The notes: generated by a model not told the origin, from the sequence alone. A stretch of 64,000 bases of DNA from Phytophthora colocasiae (GCA_018806915.1 JAGKQI010000091.1:3162001-3226000), one strand, 5' to 3'; counted from the stretch's first letter, positions 32,301 to 43,087 are shown. Made by a program: numbers and translations.

Positions 32301-35197
32301 CAGCATTCAAGCGTCGAGAGGAGAAAGAGTCCAGCAGTAGAGCTGCTGGGAGAGATCAGAACAATTGCAGTTTAAATCGACAACGTGTGGCTAGCCTGAC
32401 ATACGCTTTGACAAATCGACGCGAAATTGCTGGGCCATTAGCTGCGCTTTTCTTGCTTCGACAGTCTTGTTCTTACCAAAGCACTCCGTGTATGACATTG
32501 CCGCTCATGGAAATCTTGAAGGAGTTATTTGGAACCGAAAGTCACGCTTGTGAATTAATTAGTCTTCAATCTGGTCACGATAGTGAATCTGTGGAAAATT
32601 TTAATACGTACAGATCGGCTTCAGCTTTGGATGACTATCGTTGGAGACCTTGGGCCCTGGAACAAGTTAATTTGTACGAATTTTCTATGCAATTCTTCAG
32701 ACGGATGCGAAGTGAAGTTTCGAAGGAAGATACTATTTTTCTGAATGATCACCCCCTTCACCGTACACACAGTTTAGGGAAGCACCGATCCCCAGTTGTT
32801 CCGGTGGTGACTGGTATTCGGATGCCGTGCGTGAATGACATGTCGCCTATGGACCTCGTGGTTAAGCGCTGCAAAGTAAGCATGGTTTTGTTTAAGCCAT
32901 TTCGAGCACCGTCAGACCTACTCTGTGATTATGGAAATGACAATGCATGGATAGATGCACATTCGGCATGGGAACCTACGCGGTCTGAGTTTGTGAAAGA
33001 AATTATAAACAATATGGAAGATTTTTTCCATGCACAAGAAAAAGTGGTTGAGGTGGCTACACACGCGGAATCGGATAGCGTGTCTGATGATGACCTCGGT
33101 AATATCGATGAGGTTGATGAAATCGTGTGTACTGCCGAATATTCGGACATGGCGGGTTCCGGTTTCGGTCTAGATGCAGATCCGGGCAACTTGTGGGCAG
33201 GGGGTGCTATCCCTGACACGAACACGTTAAATCCAGCGGTATATCCAAGTTCACAGCAACAATGCGAGGAGATTGATTTAATTATCCAGAACAATTTGCT
33301 GTTATCAAGTGCTCAGTTCACGATAGATAAATTTCGAGAAGTTCAACAAGCAGTACAAGTTGGAAATGTTTTGGATACAAATAGTGGAAGTTTTACACTC
33401 GAAGAGCTCCGTGGCTGGATTAATAGTGATGCTACAGATGACAACCTAGTGCAGCAGTATCGGCATGATGTTGAACAACCAACAGAAGTGATTGAACTGC
33501 TATGTGAGGCGCTTCGTCCCGAAAATATGGAATGGAGACCAAATGAGAGGGATCCTTTTCCTGAGAAGGTAGGATCTTATGCTTCACTTCAATCAATTTC
33601 GCACGCCAAATCGTTGAATAAATGACAGCATATCGCATTTTGCACTGCTGGGAAAGCTCTGCTAAAACGGTTCTATGAGCAAGAACTTGCGAAAACAAAC
33701 GGACACAACTACGGGTATTCTTCAAGCGATTATGAGGCTTGTATACAAAGGGATCAACTATTGATGTTTTTGAGTGGAGCCGGAGGTACAGGAAAAACTC
33801 GCGTAATTGACGCGATTTCGCTACTTTGTTCTAGTTGGCAAAGAGAAAACGCGATGACCAAGGCGGCTCTCACAGGGAAAGCTGCAACTCTCATCGGGGG
33901 CCGAACGTTAGCAAGTTTTCTGCTTCACCTCAAACACGCGATAAAACGGAGGGAATTTTTCGAGCTTGATCTCCTTGCGATTGATGAAATTTCGATGATG
34001 ACGAAGCGAGAGTGGATTTTGCTGGACACATTGCTGCGTCAATACAAAAAGCTCATGAATATTCCTTTTGGCGGTGTTCATATAATTCTTGTTGGGGACT
34101 TTCTTCAGATGCCGCCGGTAGGTGCAGATCCCATTTACATCGACCCAAGTACTAAACGGACACCTAGCATTGTGGATATCGCTGGATTTGATCTCTGGAG
34201 AAAATTTACGACTGTTGTGATTTTGGATGAATCCATGAGTTTTCAAAGCGATCCAGAATGGGGTGAAGGTTGCCGACGTGCTAGGTTAGGTGAATGGACT
34301 CCTTCTTTTATTCATCTCATTAACAGCCGAATGGTGGATCAGTTTCCTGAGTTTGCAGCTGATGGAAGAAAAAGTGTTTTCGTGACACCAGAAAATGCAA
34401 CACGCTTATCTATCAATAATGCGTTTGTACGAGCAGCGGCTAACTTACTTCCACCAGATCGATTTCCGATTCGAGTTGTTGCTGACTTTAAAAATGCGCT
34501 GAATGGACTTAGTCATGCTGATGTTCAAAATATCATGGAACTTCCGGATAATAGATTTGGTCGGCTTGCTCCCTACATTGACATGATTCCTGGAATGCCT
34601 GTACAAGTGACTCAGAATGTAGCCACTGGGAAAGGTGTTGCAAATGGCACACTTGGTACACTGGAGTATGTTCACTTCCCTCCCGAAACTACATTCAGGT
34701 TGGCAAGGGATAGTCAAGTTGACCTACTGGTTCAAGTCCCGAGCTTTGCTCCCGATTTTGCTATTCTGCGTTTTCAAAGGGGCGATACTGCACTACCAAT
34801 ACGACCTGGAATGCCACCGGATCTGTTTCCAGTTTTTTTCAACACGGAGGCTTACAAGGAAAGTAATATATCACTACCGCGAACGCCGAGTGGGCATCCA
34901 CGCAAGCTGGTGGTGAAAATTCGTCAACTACCTTTCGTGTGTGCTGCGGGGCCTACTATTTACAAGATTCAAGGTGAAACCCTGGAATCAATGGTTGTGG
35001 TTGACTGGAAATCCAAACTTTCTATCGTCAACAAACCTCAACAAGTATACCTAATTGTTTCGAGAGTCACTTCTAGAGACGCGTTCTTAACGCTTACTCC
35101 AATTACAGAAGATTTGGCGGCGTGGGCACACCCTCCGGTAGATGCTTTAAAAAAAATCCCGTTTACTTCAACTCAGTGCCAACACAATAGGACAATG
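29333..35197 (+). pseudogene. Helitron Rep/helicase (RepHel), one nonsense codon, 3' end split by Gypsy-1
   Basis: A frame of 1,955 codons from the ATG at 29333 to the Gypsy-1 junction contains a single stop, TGA at 33623-33625. Order: basic N-terminus (residues 1-45), a Helitron-like N domain with MFPTLFPFGRGH near 415, the HUH motif HAH at residues 660-662 (GTLHAHFLVW), and the tyrosine motif YYCCKYVTK at about 968-976. The Pif1 helicase follows: Walker A GAGGTGKT from codon 1482, Walker B LLAIDEISMM, VGDFLQMPPV and TIYKIQGETLESMVVVD. Helitron-2 has arginine codons where the TGA lies (WRQH versus K-stop-QH), so CGA to TGA is the simplest cause. The natural stop, TAA 43597-43599, lies beyond Gypsy-1. 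Rep would nick and ligate single strands while the helicase displaces the strand. Confidence 0.85.
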
Positions 35198-35662
35198 TGT
35201 AACGGGGTTACACGTACAAGTGGTTGTACCACTTGTAACTCTAACAGTTAGGATAACTGTTAGAGGTTGGAAATGGGCCTCAGACCTTGGTGTGCTGTAC
35301 ACACCAAAGGATACATGGGCGAACCACATTATTGGATGGTTCGTGTGCATTTGTGCATATTATTGGTAGAAAGTAACGGATTTCTACCAATCACTGAGCA
35401 GAGTTTCTGCCAACCACACGTTGGCAGACCCTTTAGAAATAGATAACAAACAGTTTTAGGAGGTCCATAATTGGCTTATGCCAAATTCAATAACAGTTCT
35501 CATTTTACGGTATTTTGCAGTTTAATTTAGTTATATTTGATTTAATTATACTTATTTAAATAAGTATACTTAAATTAAGTCTATTCTAATTGCACGCTTC
35601 CTCATACACGTAAGCGCACGTGTACGCCACCTAATAGGTCTAGGTACTGTAGACCCATTACA
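35198..35662 (+). repeat. Gypsy-1 5' LTR
   Basis: It is 465 bp, from TGTAACGGGG to CCCATTACA. It contains several strong dyads: 11-bp arms at 35239-35249/35255-35265, 11-bp arms at 35362-35372/35381-35391, and a 20-bp palindrome at 35548-35567. Its first bases supply the last 17 codons and a spurious stop to the interrupted Helitron frame. Confidence 0.95.
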
Positions 35663-35664
35663 CC

Positions 35665-35682
35665 TGGTAGCACTTTGTAGTC
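35665..35682 (+). promoter_or_regulatory. Gypsy-1 primer-binding site
   Basis: TGGTAGCACTTTGTAGTC begins two bases after the LTR. Gypsy-2 has the same site, two bases after its own LTR, apart from one T. The leading TGG fits pairing with a tRNA CCA end; I did not identify the tRNA. Confidence 0.7.
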
Positions 35683-35711
35683 CGTCCCACGACCGACTGC
35701 TGTTCGTTCGT

Positions 35712-36698
35712 ATGGAGTCATACGAACGCGGGGTAGAGAACTCCCCAATGGATGAGGGATTCACTGGGACCCCTCAAATGTCCGTGACGCGCACGGACTG
35801 CGCCCACCTGTCTGATCCAGAGTGGGAGGCTCTCCAAAGACTTTCGCGAGTCATTGGAGAGGCAGCGGTAGCTACGATGCTTCGTACGCTATCGCCGACA
35901 GAGCAACACGGTGTTGCTCTGGGGTACATTGTTAAGGAGCAACGAGATGTTGCTGCCTCGGTGGCTTCCCCTAAGCCACGCGTGGAGTCGTTGAAACTCC
36001 ACGTGAGTACCTACACGGGGAAGGAGGACGAGACCCTCCTTCGGTGGCTTGTCGAACTCGACACAGCCGTTGCGGCTCGACGTATTGTCGATCCGATGTC
36101 GAAGGTCGCGTTCGCCATGTCATGTCTTGGCGGACGTGCGAGGCGTTGGGCCTATGGGCGCCGACTCTCGGATCCTACGTGCTTCGGCACGTACGAGGTG
36201 TTCAAAGAGGAGCTCAAGCTTGCGTTTGAGCCCCCGAAGAACGAGTTCAGATCGAGAGCGGAGTTTCTTGATCTGCAGCAGGGCAAGGATGATGTTCACA
36301 CCTTTGCCCAGCGTGCACGATACTTGGTATCGAACATAGTGGCCAACCCGATCGACGAGGCGACCAAGGTCGTCACGTTCATGAAGAGACTAAGAGATGG
36401 TCCCGTCAAAACATATCTCTTCCGAGAGTATCCGAATACTCTCGAGGAGGCGATCAGCCTTGCAATGCAAGAGGAGTTTAGCCGGCGTCAAGCTAAACTC
36501 CATGCGATCGCGCCGAAGCCGGCGCGTCCTGTTGTGAAGACGGGAGGTCCGGAACCTATGGACCTCTCGAGTGCTACGACTGCTGGTCAACAGCAGCGTA
36601 GGAACAGCAAGGTTCGATGTTACAAGTGTAGTAACATCGGTCACTATGCACGCGAGTGCACAGCGGGCGGGCGTTCAAAAAACGCCAAGGACCAGTAG
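35712..36698 (+). CDS. gag: Gypsy-1 Gag polyprotein
   Basis: This is a 328-residue frame from the ATG at 35712. The central region (LRWLVELDTAVAARRI through FAQRARYLVSN) has the retrotransposon gag capsid layout. Near the C-terminus is a single CCHC zinc knuckle, CYKCSNIGHYAREC (residues about 306-319), followed by a basic tail. It ends at TAG 36696-36698, inside the 5' arm of a stem-loop, downstream of a slippery heptamer, so part of translation should continue into pol by -1 frameshifting. Gag would form the virus-like particle and bind element RNA. The frame is intact. Short inverted repeats occur throughout, for example AGAGCAACA...TGTTGCTCT near 35900. Confidence 0.9.
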   Translation: MESYERGVENSPMDEGFTGTPQMSVTRTDCAHLSDPEWEALQRLSRVIGEAAVATMLRTLSPTEQHGVALGYIVKEQRDVAASVASPKPRVESLKLHVSTYTGKEDETLLRWLVELDTAVAARRIVDPMSKVAFAMSCLGGRARRWAYGRRLSDPTCFGTYEVFKEELKLAFEPPKNEFRSRAEFLDLQQGKDDVHTFAQRARYLVSNIVANPIDEATKVVTFMKRLRDGPVKTYLFREYPNTLEEAISLAMQEEFSRRQAKLHAIAPKPARPVVKTGGPEPMDLSSATTAGQQQRRNSKVRCYKCSNIGHYARECTAGGRSKNAKDQ

Positions 36699-36717
36699 GC
36701 GCGGGGCGTCCTACTGG
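36677..36717 (+). promoter_or_regulatory. Gypsy-1 gag-pol -1 ribosomal frameshift signal
   Basis: The heptamer A-AAA-AAC (36677-36683) is in the correct phase (TCA AAA AAC). It is followed by an 8-nt spacer (36684-36691) and an 8-bp stem, CCAGTAGG 36692-36699 with CCTACTGG 36710-36717, around a 10-nt loop. The gag stop TAG lies in the first arm. The protease frame is exactly -1 relative to gag. Gypsy-2 has the same arrangement. Confidence 0.85.
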
Positions 36718-37525
36718 TGATGCAGTCTCGCGTGTCGAGCTTGGACACGCGACGATGAGGACTGCTGCCCCCAGCGAGAAGGTTTCTCGCTGTAAGCTGC
36801 AAGATGACAAGCCAAACGTTGTCATCCTGAACGTGATGTCGAAGAGAGCGAACTCTCTTCGTGCCCTAGTGGACTCGGACGCGTCGAACAACTTTGTTCG
36901 ACAGGGAAGTCTTCGAAGGCTTGACTTCGAAGAGGCCGACACGCCTCGCGGTGTGTTGGAGGTGCGGTTGGCAACAGGTGCCACCTTGAGGACTGAGAAG
37001 CGCGTAGTCCGTGTGCGCTTCTCTTACAAACGAAGGACGTTTGTAGAAGATCTTATCGTCTTGGATCTAGACGATAAGTTCGACTTGGTATTAGGCATGC
37101 CGTGGCTTGCACGGCATGACCCGGTGATCAACTGGGAGAAGCGTACGCTCGTACGCTTCAACAACACATGCGCGACAGAGAGCGATGGCCCTGTCAGTGC
37201 TGCACATGCACCGGCCGGTGCATGTGGATCCTCGGTTGAGGCAGCAGCGGCCGCCGCTGCCTCCGATCGCCGCCAGCGACCATCAACGACTCCGAGAGTC
37301 GTTGGGAGAAAATGTGTGTCGACTCAGAATCTGAGCCGAAGGGTCTCGGTCACATGAGTGATGGTCAGGTGAATGTGAATCACCTGACGCGTAAACATCT
37401 GAATGATGTTTGTCACATGAGTGATGGTCAGGTGAATGCGATTCACCTGAGAGAAGGTAAAATACCGGTATTACCGGTATCCTTGGAGATAGTTCAAGCC
37501 TCCAAGGGTCGCGCCGACGACGTCG

Positions 37526-37861
37526 CGTCGACTCTGGGAGTTGACGAAGCAAATAATATTCGGGGAACCGAAAGGCGTGCGTCAGCTCTGGGAGCTGACG
37601 CCACTGGCGCGTCACAGCTAGTTCTGGGAACTAGCGATCGTGCATCAGCTCCGGGAGCTGATGATGCGTGTACAAGCGAACGTTCGCTGCTAGTTCCGGG
37701 AACTAGCGATCGTGCATCAGCTCTGGGAGCTGAAGATATGTGTACAAGCGAACACTCGCTAGCGCAGGAAGCTAGCGAGAGCACGTCGACTCCGGGAGTC
37801 GACGATGCGGTTGCTTCATCCGCTCCCGGAGCGGATGAAGGCGCAGCGGTTCGGGGAACCG
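37526..37861 (+). repeat. Array of about eleven coding hairpins with YGG triloops
   Basis: Perfect or near-perfect stems follow one another, almost all with a 3-nt loop TGG, CGG or GGG. Examples: 37579-37588/37592-37601, 37617-37624/37628-37635, 37643-37651/37655-37663, 37689-37696/37700-37707, 37784-37792/37796-37804 and 37814-37825/37829-37840. They encode a repeated protein motif of the type (S/T)-A/P-L/P-G-A/V/T-(S)D. They lie in the linker between protease and reverse transcriptase. Confidence 0.9.
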
Positions 37862-38556
37862 ACTGCGCGGCAGGAGGTGCTGGCGGTTGCAAACGTCCAG
37901 CACCCGAACAACCTGCGTGCTCACGTGCAGCAGCGCTGCACGCGATGAGCGGCACTCAAGCGGGGCTTGATAGTGCGAGTCAGCGGAAGGAATCCGCTGA
38001 CGATTGCGATAACGTCCCGTCCAAGGTGCGATGCCTTGGACGTGGAGCACCTGGAGCCGGGCTCCATGGTAGACCTTCGCGGCACAAGCTCAGGGAGCTG
38101 CGCGAGTCTCAGTCCGGGACTGAGACGGGTGTATCTGCAGTGCAGACACCGAGTGTCGAGACGTTGAACGTCTTGACACGTACTGGTACTGAGTTACAGT
38201 ACCAGAGGATGCGGTTGGAGAATCCGCCGACGAGTGCGTCGGCGTTGACCGCACTTCCAACGATGAGTTGGAAGCGCTTCGCACGAGACTTGTACGATGG
38301 CCGCATCGAACAAATTTGCATTCTCTCGGATATCGAGAGAGTGGAGCGCGAGGCCGAAGAGCTGAAGCAGCTCGTCGTCGATGGGATCACTGAGGGTGAT
38401 GACTCCCTCAGTGCGAAGACTAAGAAGCAGCGCTTCGAAGAGCAGAGTTGGGACTCGTTGAGGTCGAGTCCCTACTACGAAGTTCTGCGGAAGTACAAGG
38501 ATGTACTCCCGGACGAGATTCCTTCGGAACTTCCGAAGGATAAGGGCGTACAGCAC

Positions 38557-38602
38557 GAGATTGATCTCGTGCCGGGCACGAGATTGATCTCGTGCCGGGC
38601 AC
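38557..38602 (+). repeat. 23-bp tandem duplication causing a pol frameshift
   Basis: Positions 38557-38579 are repeated exactly at 38580-38602, duplicating the codons for EIDLVPGT. Because 23 is not a multiple of three, the reverse transcriptase frame is lost. Gypsy-2 has one copy (HEIDLVPGTKYCVTRQWPLP). The unit itself contains the dyad CACGAG...CTCGTG. Confidence 0.95.
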
Positions 38603-40397
38603 GAAGTACTGTGTTACACGGCAGTGGCCACTGCCGCGTGAACAAGTGCAAGCGATCGACGACTTCTTTGAAAGTCGTCGTCTTGCAGGTCAAGTGCGGG
38701 AGTCAAAGTCCCCTCACAGTGCTCCAACGTTCTGTGTTAAGAAACCACAGGGCGGCTGGCGCATCGTTCATGCGTATAACAAGCTGAACGATGCGACGAT
38801 ACCGGCGCAGACGCCGATACCGCGAAAAGATGTCATCATCGATTCGATGGCCTTGAGCACTATCTTCAGTGCTCTAGATCTGCGTGATGGATTCTATCAG
38901 ATCCTCATGCGTGAGAGGGACATCCCTCTCACAGCGGTAAGCACTCCAAGCGGTATGCTTTGGGAGTGGCTCGTCATGCCACAGGGGCTTAAGAACGCCC
39001 CTGCGACGTTCAATAGATGCGTGACACATCTATTGCGCTCGGTGCGCGACTTCGCACCGAGCTACTTCGACGACGTGTTCGTCCACAGCCGGGCTGTGAA
39101 CGGAAAGACGGACATTGAGATGCACAAGGTGCATCTCCGAAAGCTGCTAGAGCTTATGAGGAAACATAAGCTCTATGCGAACCTGAAGAAGTGTATCTTC
39201 GGGGCGAGCGAGATACCCGTACTGGGGTGTCTCGTGGGGAAAGACGGCGTGCGCCCTGGCCCAGAGAAGGTCAGAGTGATCAATGAATGGCCCACGCCAT
39301 TCAATGTGAAGGAACTGAAGCAGTTCCTTGGGCTTGCCACGTACTTGTGCAAGTACGTGGAGAACTATGCGGGCAAGATTCGCCCGTTGTCACAGCTTCT
39401 TAAGAAAGAAGCTAAGTGGATTTGGACGACCGAGTGCGAGGAGGCATTCGGTGCAGTCAAGCTTGACTGAAGCGCCGATCTTGGCCGTGGCGGACCAAGA
39501 TCGTCCATTCCACGTAGTGTGTGATGCATCCGACTTTGCAATCGGATGTGCATTGATGCAACACGATCACAAAGGGCGTGATCGTGTAGTCTACTATCAA
39601 TCGCGTCAGCTGAAGCCAGCTGAGCGTAACTATCCCGTACATGACAAGGAGCTCCTTGCCATGAAGTATGCACTCGCAAAGTTCCGAGTGTATCTACTTG
39701 GGAGTAGACCGTTCGTGGTCTATACAGACCACGTATCATTGCGTACGGCGATTAAGTCGCCGCACATCTCGCAACGTATGGCGAGATGGTTGTCCTTCTT
39801 CGCGGAGTACAACTTCCGGGTGGAGTACAAACCCGGAAGACTCAACGTAGTGGCCGACGCCAACGCTGTTGGCGTCGTGAGGACAAGTGTGCCGTCGTCA
39901 ACGTTGATTGACGACGTGAAGAACGCGTATGCAAGGGATGCAGACGCGAAGGGGCTGCTGGAGTTCCTCGCAGCACCTTCCGACATGGCACGTCGGAAGC
40001 TAACCCCTCATCTTCGAGCTCGTGTACACCGCTATCGTTGCCTACTGTTGTACAGTGCTGTAGACGACAATGCGGATCGCATTGTCGTTCCGAATGATCA
40101 TGACCTCCGGTTGAGGATCATGTTCGAGTATCACGATGCCCCCACGGCAGGGCATCCGGGTCGTGAGAAGACATACACTCTTCTCACGCGTGACTTCTAC
40201 TGGCACCACCAGTACAAGTGGGTGCGCAAGTACGTACGTGCTTGCGAGGTTTGTCAACGCGTGAAGCCTGCGCAGTTCTCGCAGGCTCCTCTTCAATCAC
40301 TACCGACTCCGTCGGAGTGTTGGCAGTCCATGTCCATGGACTTTGTCTTCGGTCTTCCGCCTGACAGCAAGCGTAGGACGGGCATCGTTGTCTTTGT

Positions 40398-40509
40398 TTG
40401 GTGCCAAACACCTGACACTACTGCTAAACTGCCTACCAGCCCTTTCCCAACACATATTCAAGAAGAAGAACTCGTCACTGTGCGCCGCTAAACTGCCTGT
40501 TCTCGAAGT
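40398..40509 (+). other. Insertion of about 112 bp in the integrase domain
   Basis: Gypsy-2 reads VVFVDRLSKM continuously, while Gypsy-1 has VVFV, then 112 bp of foreign sequence with stops, then DRFSKM. The insert contains a 12-bp direct repeat GCTAAACTGCCT (starting about 40423 and 40487). I cannot name its source. It separates the catalytic aspartate from the upstream integrase. Confidence 0.75.
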
Positions 40510-41845
40510 GGACCGATTCAGCAAGATGGTTCATCTTGCTGCCGTCCTGGCTACTGTTACAGCCGCGCAGACTGCGCGACTGTTTGTTGACATGGTGTTC
40601 AAACACCATGGCATGCCGCTCGCCATTGTGTCGGACCGTGATCCACGCTTCACAGCGCGGTTCTGGCAAGAAGTGTTTACACTTCTTGGTTCACAGTTAT
40701 TAATGTCGACTGCGGATCATCCGCAGACGGACGGACAGACCGAACGTGTCAACCGTGTACTGGGTGACACGTTGAAGAGCTACGCTCACTCGTTCGCGCA
40801 TTGGAGCGAGTGCTTGCCGATGGCAGAGTTTGCCATCAACAACTCGGTGCATGCCTCGACAGGGCATACACCGTTCCACATGAACGCCATGAGGCATCCA
40901 CGATTGCCGAGCATGCTCGGCGGGATAGCTTCCTCCTTGAGTGGGGGAGGATCTACGGTTGCGTCCGAACAACCGCAGAATGCAACTGATAGCAGCACAC
41001 TATCAGCTGCGGTGACGCGTGCGACGTCTCGTTCGAGCAGGAACGAGCGCGCGATGTCTGTGCCGGGCACAGACATGAGAGATTATAGCGAGCAGGCAGG
41101 GCCTGCTGCTGACAAGGGCGACAAGCTGAAAGGATTCAGCTCGGGTGCGCTAGACTTTGTCCAGCGAAGACAAGCCGTCATACGGTTTGTCCAGGATGCT
41201 ATCGCAGCTTCTGTCGATCGACAGAAGCTGAACGCTGATACTGTTGGTAGAGGCAACACAAATGAATTCGAAAAAGGTTCTTTAGTTTTGTTAGCTACAC
41301 AAAACCTACCTAGACATGCAGTGTCTGACTTTGGAGCAAGCAAGCTTGCTCCAAGATTCATTGGGCCGTTCAAAGTACTTGAACGGCACGGCAACGCGTA
41401 CCGGCTGGACATACCGTCCAGCATGAGGCTCCACCCGACCTTCTACGTCGGGCGGTTGAAGCCGTACGTGCAGCACGGACTACCTAGGGTTGGTAGTCCG
41501 ACTGAGGAGTGCGAGAGGCCTGGAAGGCCTTCTCGAGACCGTCGACACGGTCGATCAACCGGTTCACTCTCGCCCCAAGACCGGACGAGAGGTTCGAGGC
41601 AGTCTGAGCTGCCTTGCAGACCTCAGCACGGAGGACACGAACCTCCTGCTTCAGAGCAGCTATCTCAGCGCTCTGTGTCTGCTCCAGCGCAGCAACTCGA
41701 TCGTGCAGGGCGCGATCGTCATGGTCATAGCGTTGACCATGCGGAGGGAGTGTTCCCACCCCCCCCCTCCGCCGCCGTTGCGCGACGCGTGTGGAGCGAT
41801 CCGCTGGATTGTGGAGCGGATCGTGGCTCATAAGAGAACGAACTC

Positions 41846-42997
41846 TCAAGGGGTTCGTTTTCGTATTCGTTGGAGGGAGCCGCGGAACGTCCTGATGGAG
41901 GACGTTCCGGAAATGGTGAGGGCACCACAACTTGCAGGGGTAAGCCCTGCACGAGGAGTGCTGCGGTCAGCCACAGCACTCGGAGCTCCGCGTGGCTCGA
42001 GACGACCACGGAGCTCCTTGATGTGATCGGGTACACGGACGACCGTGTACCCCAGGAGATCACTTTCAGAGAGGCGTGTTGCCAAGGGTTGGCAACACGG
42101 GCAGGGTGTGCCAAAGGGAACGGCACATGGGATCCCCGCTTCCATGGACTGATCATGGAGGCGTTCACACTTACCACGCGTAGTGTAAGTGTAGTAGCGA
42201 TCGCGAGCCGCAGCAACGCGCTCGCGATATGCCTTCGGGTCTTTGTTGAAGTTTTCAACAAAGGCATTCCACGACTGACAAAGTGCCTGCCACTCTGGCA
42301 CTTTGCTCTTGCGCGAAGTCTTCTTCGCTGCATAGTATCGGAGCTCGTGGAAGAGCCCGATATAGTAGTCGCGTCTTTGAGTCTCGGACTCAAAGACAAC
42401 CTTAGCGGCGACGTCGTCGTCGTTGATACTGTTGCATGAGTACAACAGTATCGGGTTCGGTGGTGAACTAGCACCGAACCGGTCATGGATTTCTGCCTCA
42501 GTAGGCATCCATGGTGTGCGCACTGTCGGATCAGTGCGCGGGGCAGTGAGCGCCCTCGACATGGGGGACGCTTCATCATCACTGCGCGGACGCTTCGAGC
42601 TTGAAGCGTCCGAGGCCTCATCACGAGGTCGTCGAGATCCCACGGGTGGGTCTGACGTGTCTTCGGACGAAGACACGGGAGCGGGAGCCTTGACATCAAC
42701 CTCCCCCTCCTCGACATCCTCGTCGTAGTCGAGGATGTCTTCGTAGTCCTCTCCAAAGAGTTCTTTGAGAGGGACAGCAGGATTCTTAATCTCTGCTAGA
42801 GAAGAAGACTTCTTCTTCTTCTCATGCTTCTCCTTATGGAGAGCATGGTACTTGGTGACAGAGAGCTTCTCTTTCGGACCGCTGGAAGCAGCAGTGCTAG
42901 TGGGCACTGCTGAGGTCGTTGTTCCTGCTGCAGAGGCAGCAGGTGAGGCTTGCGCGTCCGCAGAAGCGGACGGAGACGTGGACGTTGGCGAGTCCAT
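41846..42997 (-). CDS. Antisense reading frame between pol and 3' LTR of Gypsy-1, unknown function
   Basis: This 383-residue frame starts with ATG 42997. Residues 1-55 are Ser/Thr/Ala/Pro-rich and about 55-80 are lysine-rich (HKEKHEKKKK). An acidic segment follows (GEDYEDILDYDEDVEEGEVD), then a Ser/Arg nuclear-type stretch (SSSKRPRSDDEASP). The ordered-looking C-terminal half contains WQALCQSWNAFVENFNKD, YRERVAAARDRYYTY and a CPCC motif. It opposes the end of pol (overlap 41846-42026). Some plant Gypsy lineages (Ogre, Retand, Grande types) carry antisense frames in this position; I do not claim homology. Composition and length suggest real coding. Gypsy-2 has no equivalent. The DNA here is the clearest hairpin-tiled part of the element. 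Confidence 0.55.
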   Translation of the reverse strand: MDSPTSTSPSASADAQASPAASAAGTTTSAVPTSTAASSGPKEKLSVTKYHALHKEKHEKKKKSSSLAEIKNPAVPLKELFGEDYEDILDYDEDVEEGEVDVKAPAPVSSSEDTSDPPVGSRRPRDEASDASSSKRPRSDDEASPMSRALTAPRTDPTVRTPWMPTEAEIHDRFGASSPPNPILLYSCNSINDDDVAAKVVFESETQRRDYYIGLFHELRYYAAKKTSRKSKVPEWQALCQSWNAFVENFNKDPKAYRERVAAARDRYYTYTTRGKCERLHDQSMEAGIPCAVPFGTPCPCCQPLATRLSESDLLGYTVVRVPDHIKELRGRLEPRGAPSAVADRSTPRAGLTPASCGALTISGTSSIRTFRGSLQRIRKRTP

Positions 42998-43087
42998 TGC
43001 GAAATGAACTCGGATTTCTCTCGGGAACTTGACGGTCTTGTCAAGTTCTGTTGATTGACGTATCGAGACCGATGCGTCGAATCTAAA

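Larger units (their letters stand above)
36684..42026 (+). pseudogene. pol: Gypsy-1 Pol (protease, RT, RNase H, integrase), multiply broken
   Basis: After the -1 shift the protease frame runs to 37357. Its active site is ALVDSDASNNFV, where DSGA is expected, and it ends with DLVLGMPWLARHDP. Frame breaks occur near 37300 (between protease and spacer), at 38557-38602 (a 23-bp tandem duplication) and near 39463 (between the RT connection and RNase H). An insertion of about 112 bp at 40398-40509 interrupts integrase. Recognisable parts are RT (WRIVHAYNKLND, MLWEWLVMPQGLKNAPATFN, YFDDVFVH), RNase H (VVCDASDFAIG, PVHDKELLAMKYAL), the integrase zinc finger (CEVCQRVKP) and core (SDRDPRFTARFW, ADHPQTDGQTERVNR). 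A C-terminal RTNSQGVRFRIRWREP stretch may be a chromodomain remnant. The element could move only with proteins supplied in trans. Confidence 0.85.

Noticed and set aside
33623..33625. TGA in the Helitron-1 RepHel frame as a recoded codon
   Set aside because: The aligned Helitron-2 codon is an ordinary arginine and no recoding structure is evident, so a CGA-to-TGA mutation is simpler.
37526..37861. Regular repeats with hairpins resembling a CRISPR array
   Set aside because: The repeats are not identical, there are no unique spacers of constant length, and the sequence is an open frame of a eukaryotic retrotransposon.
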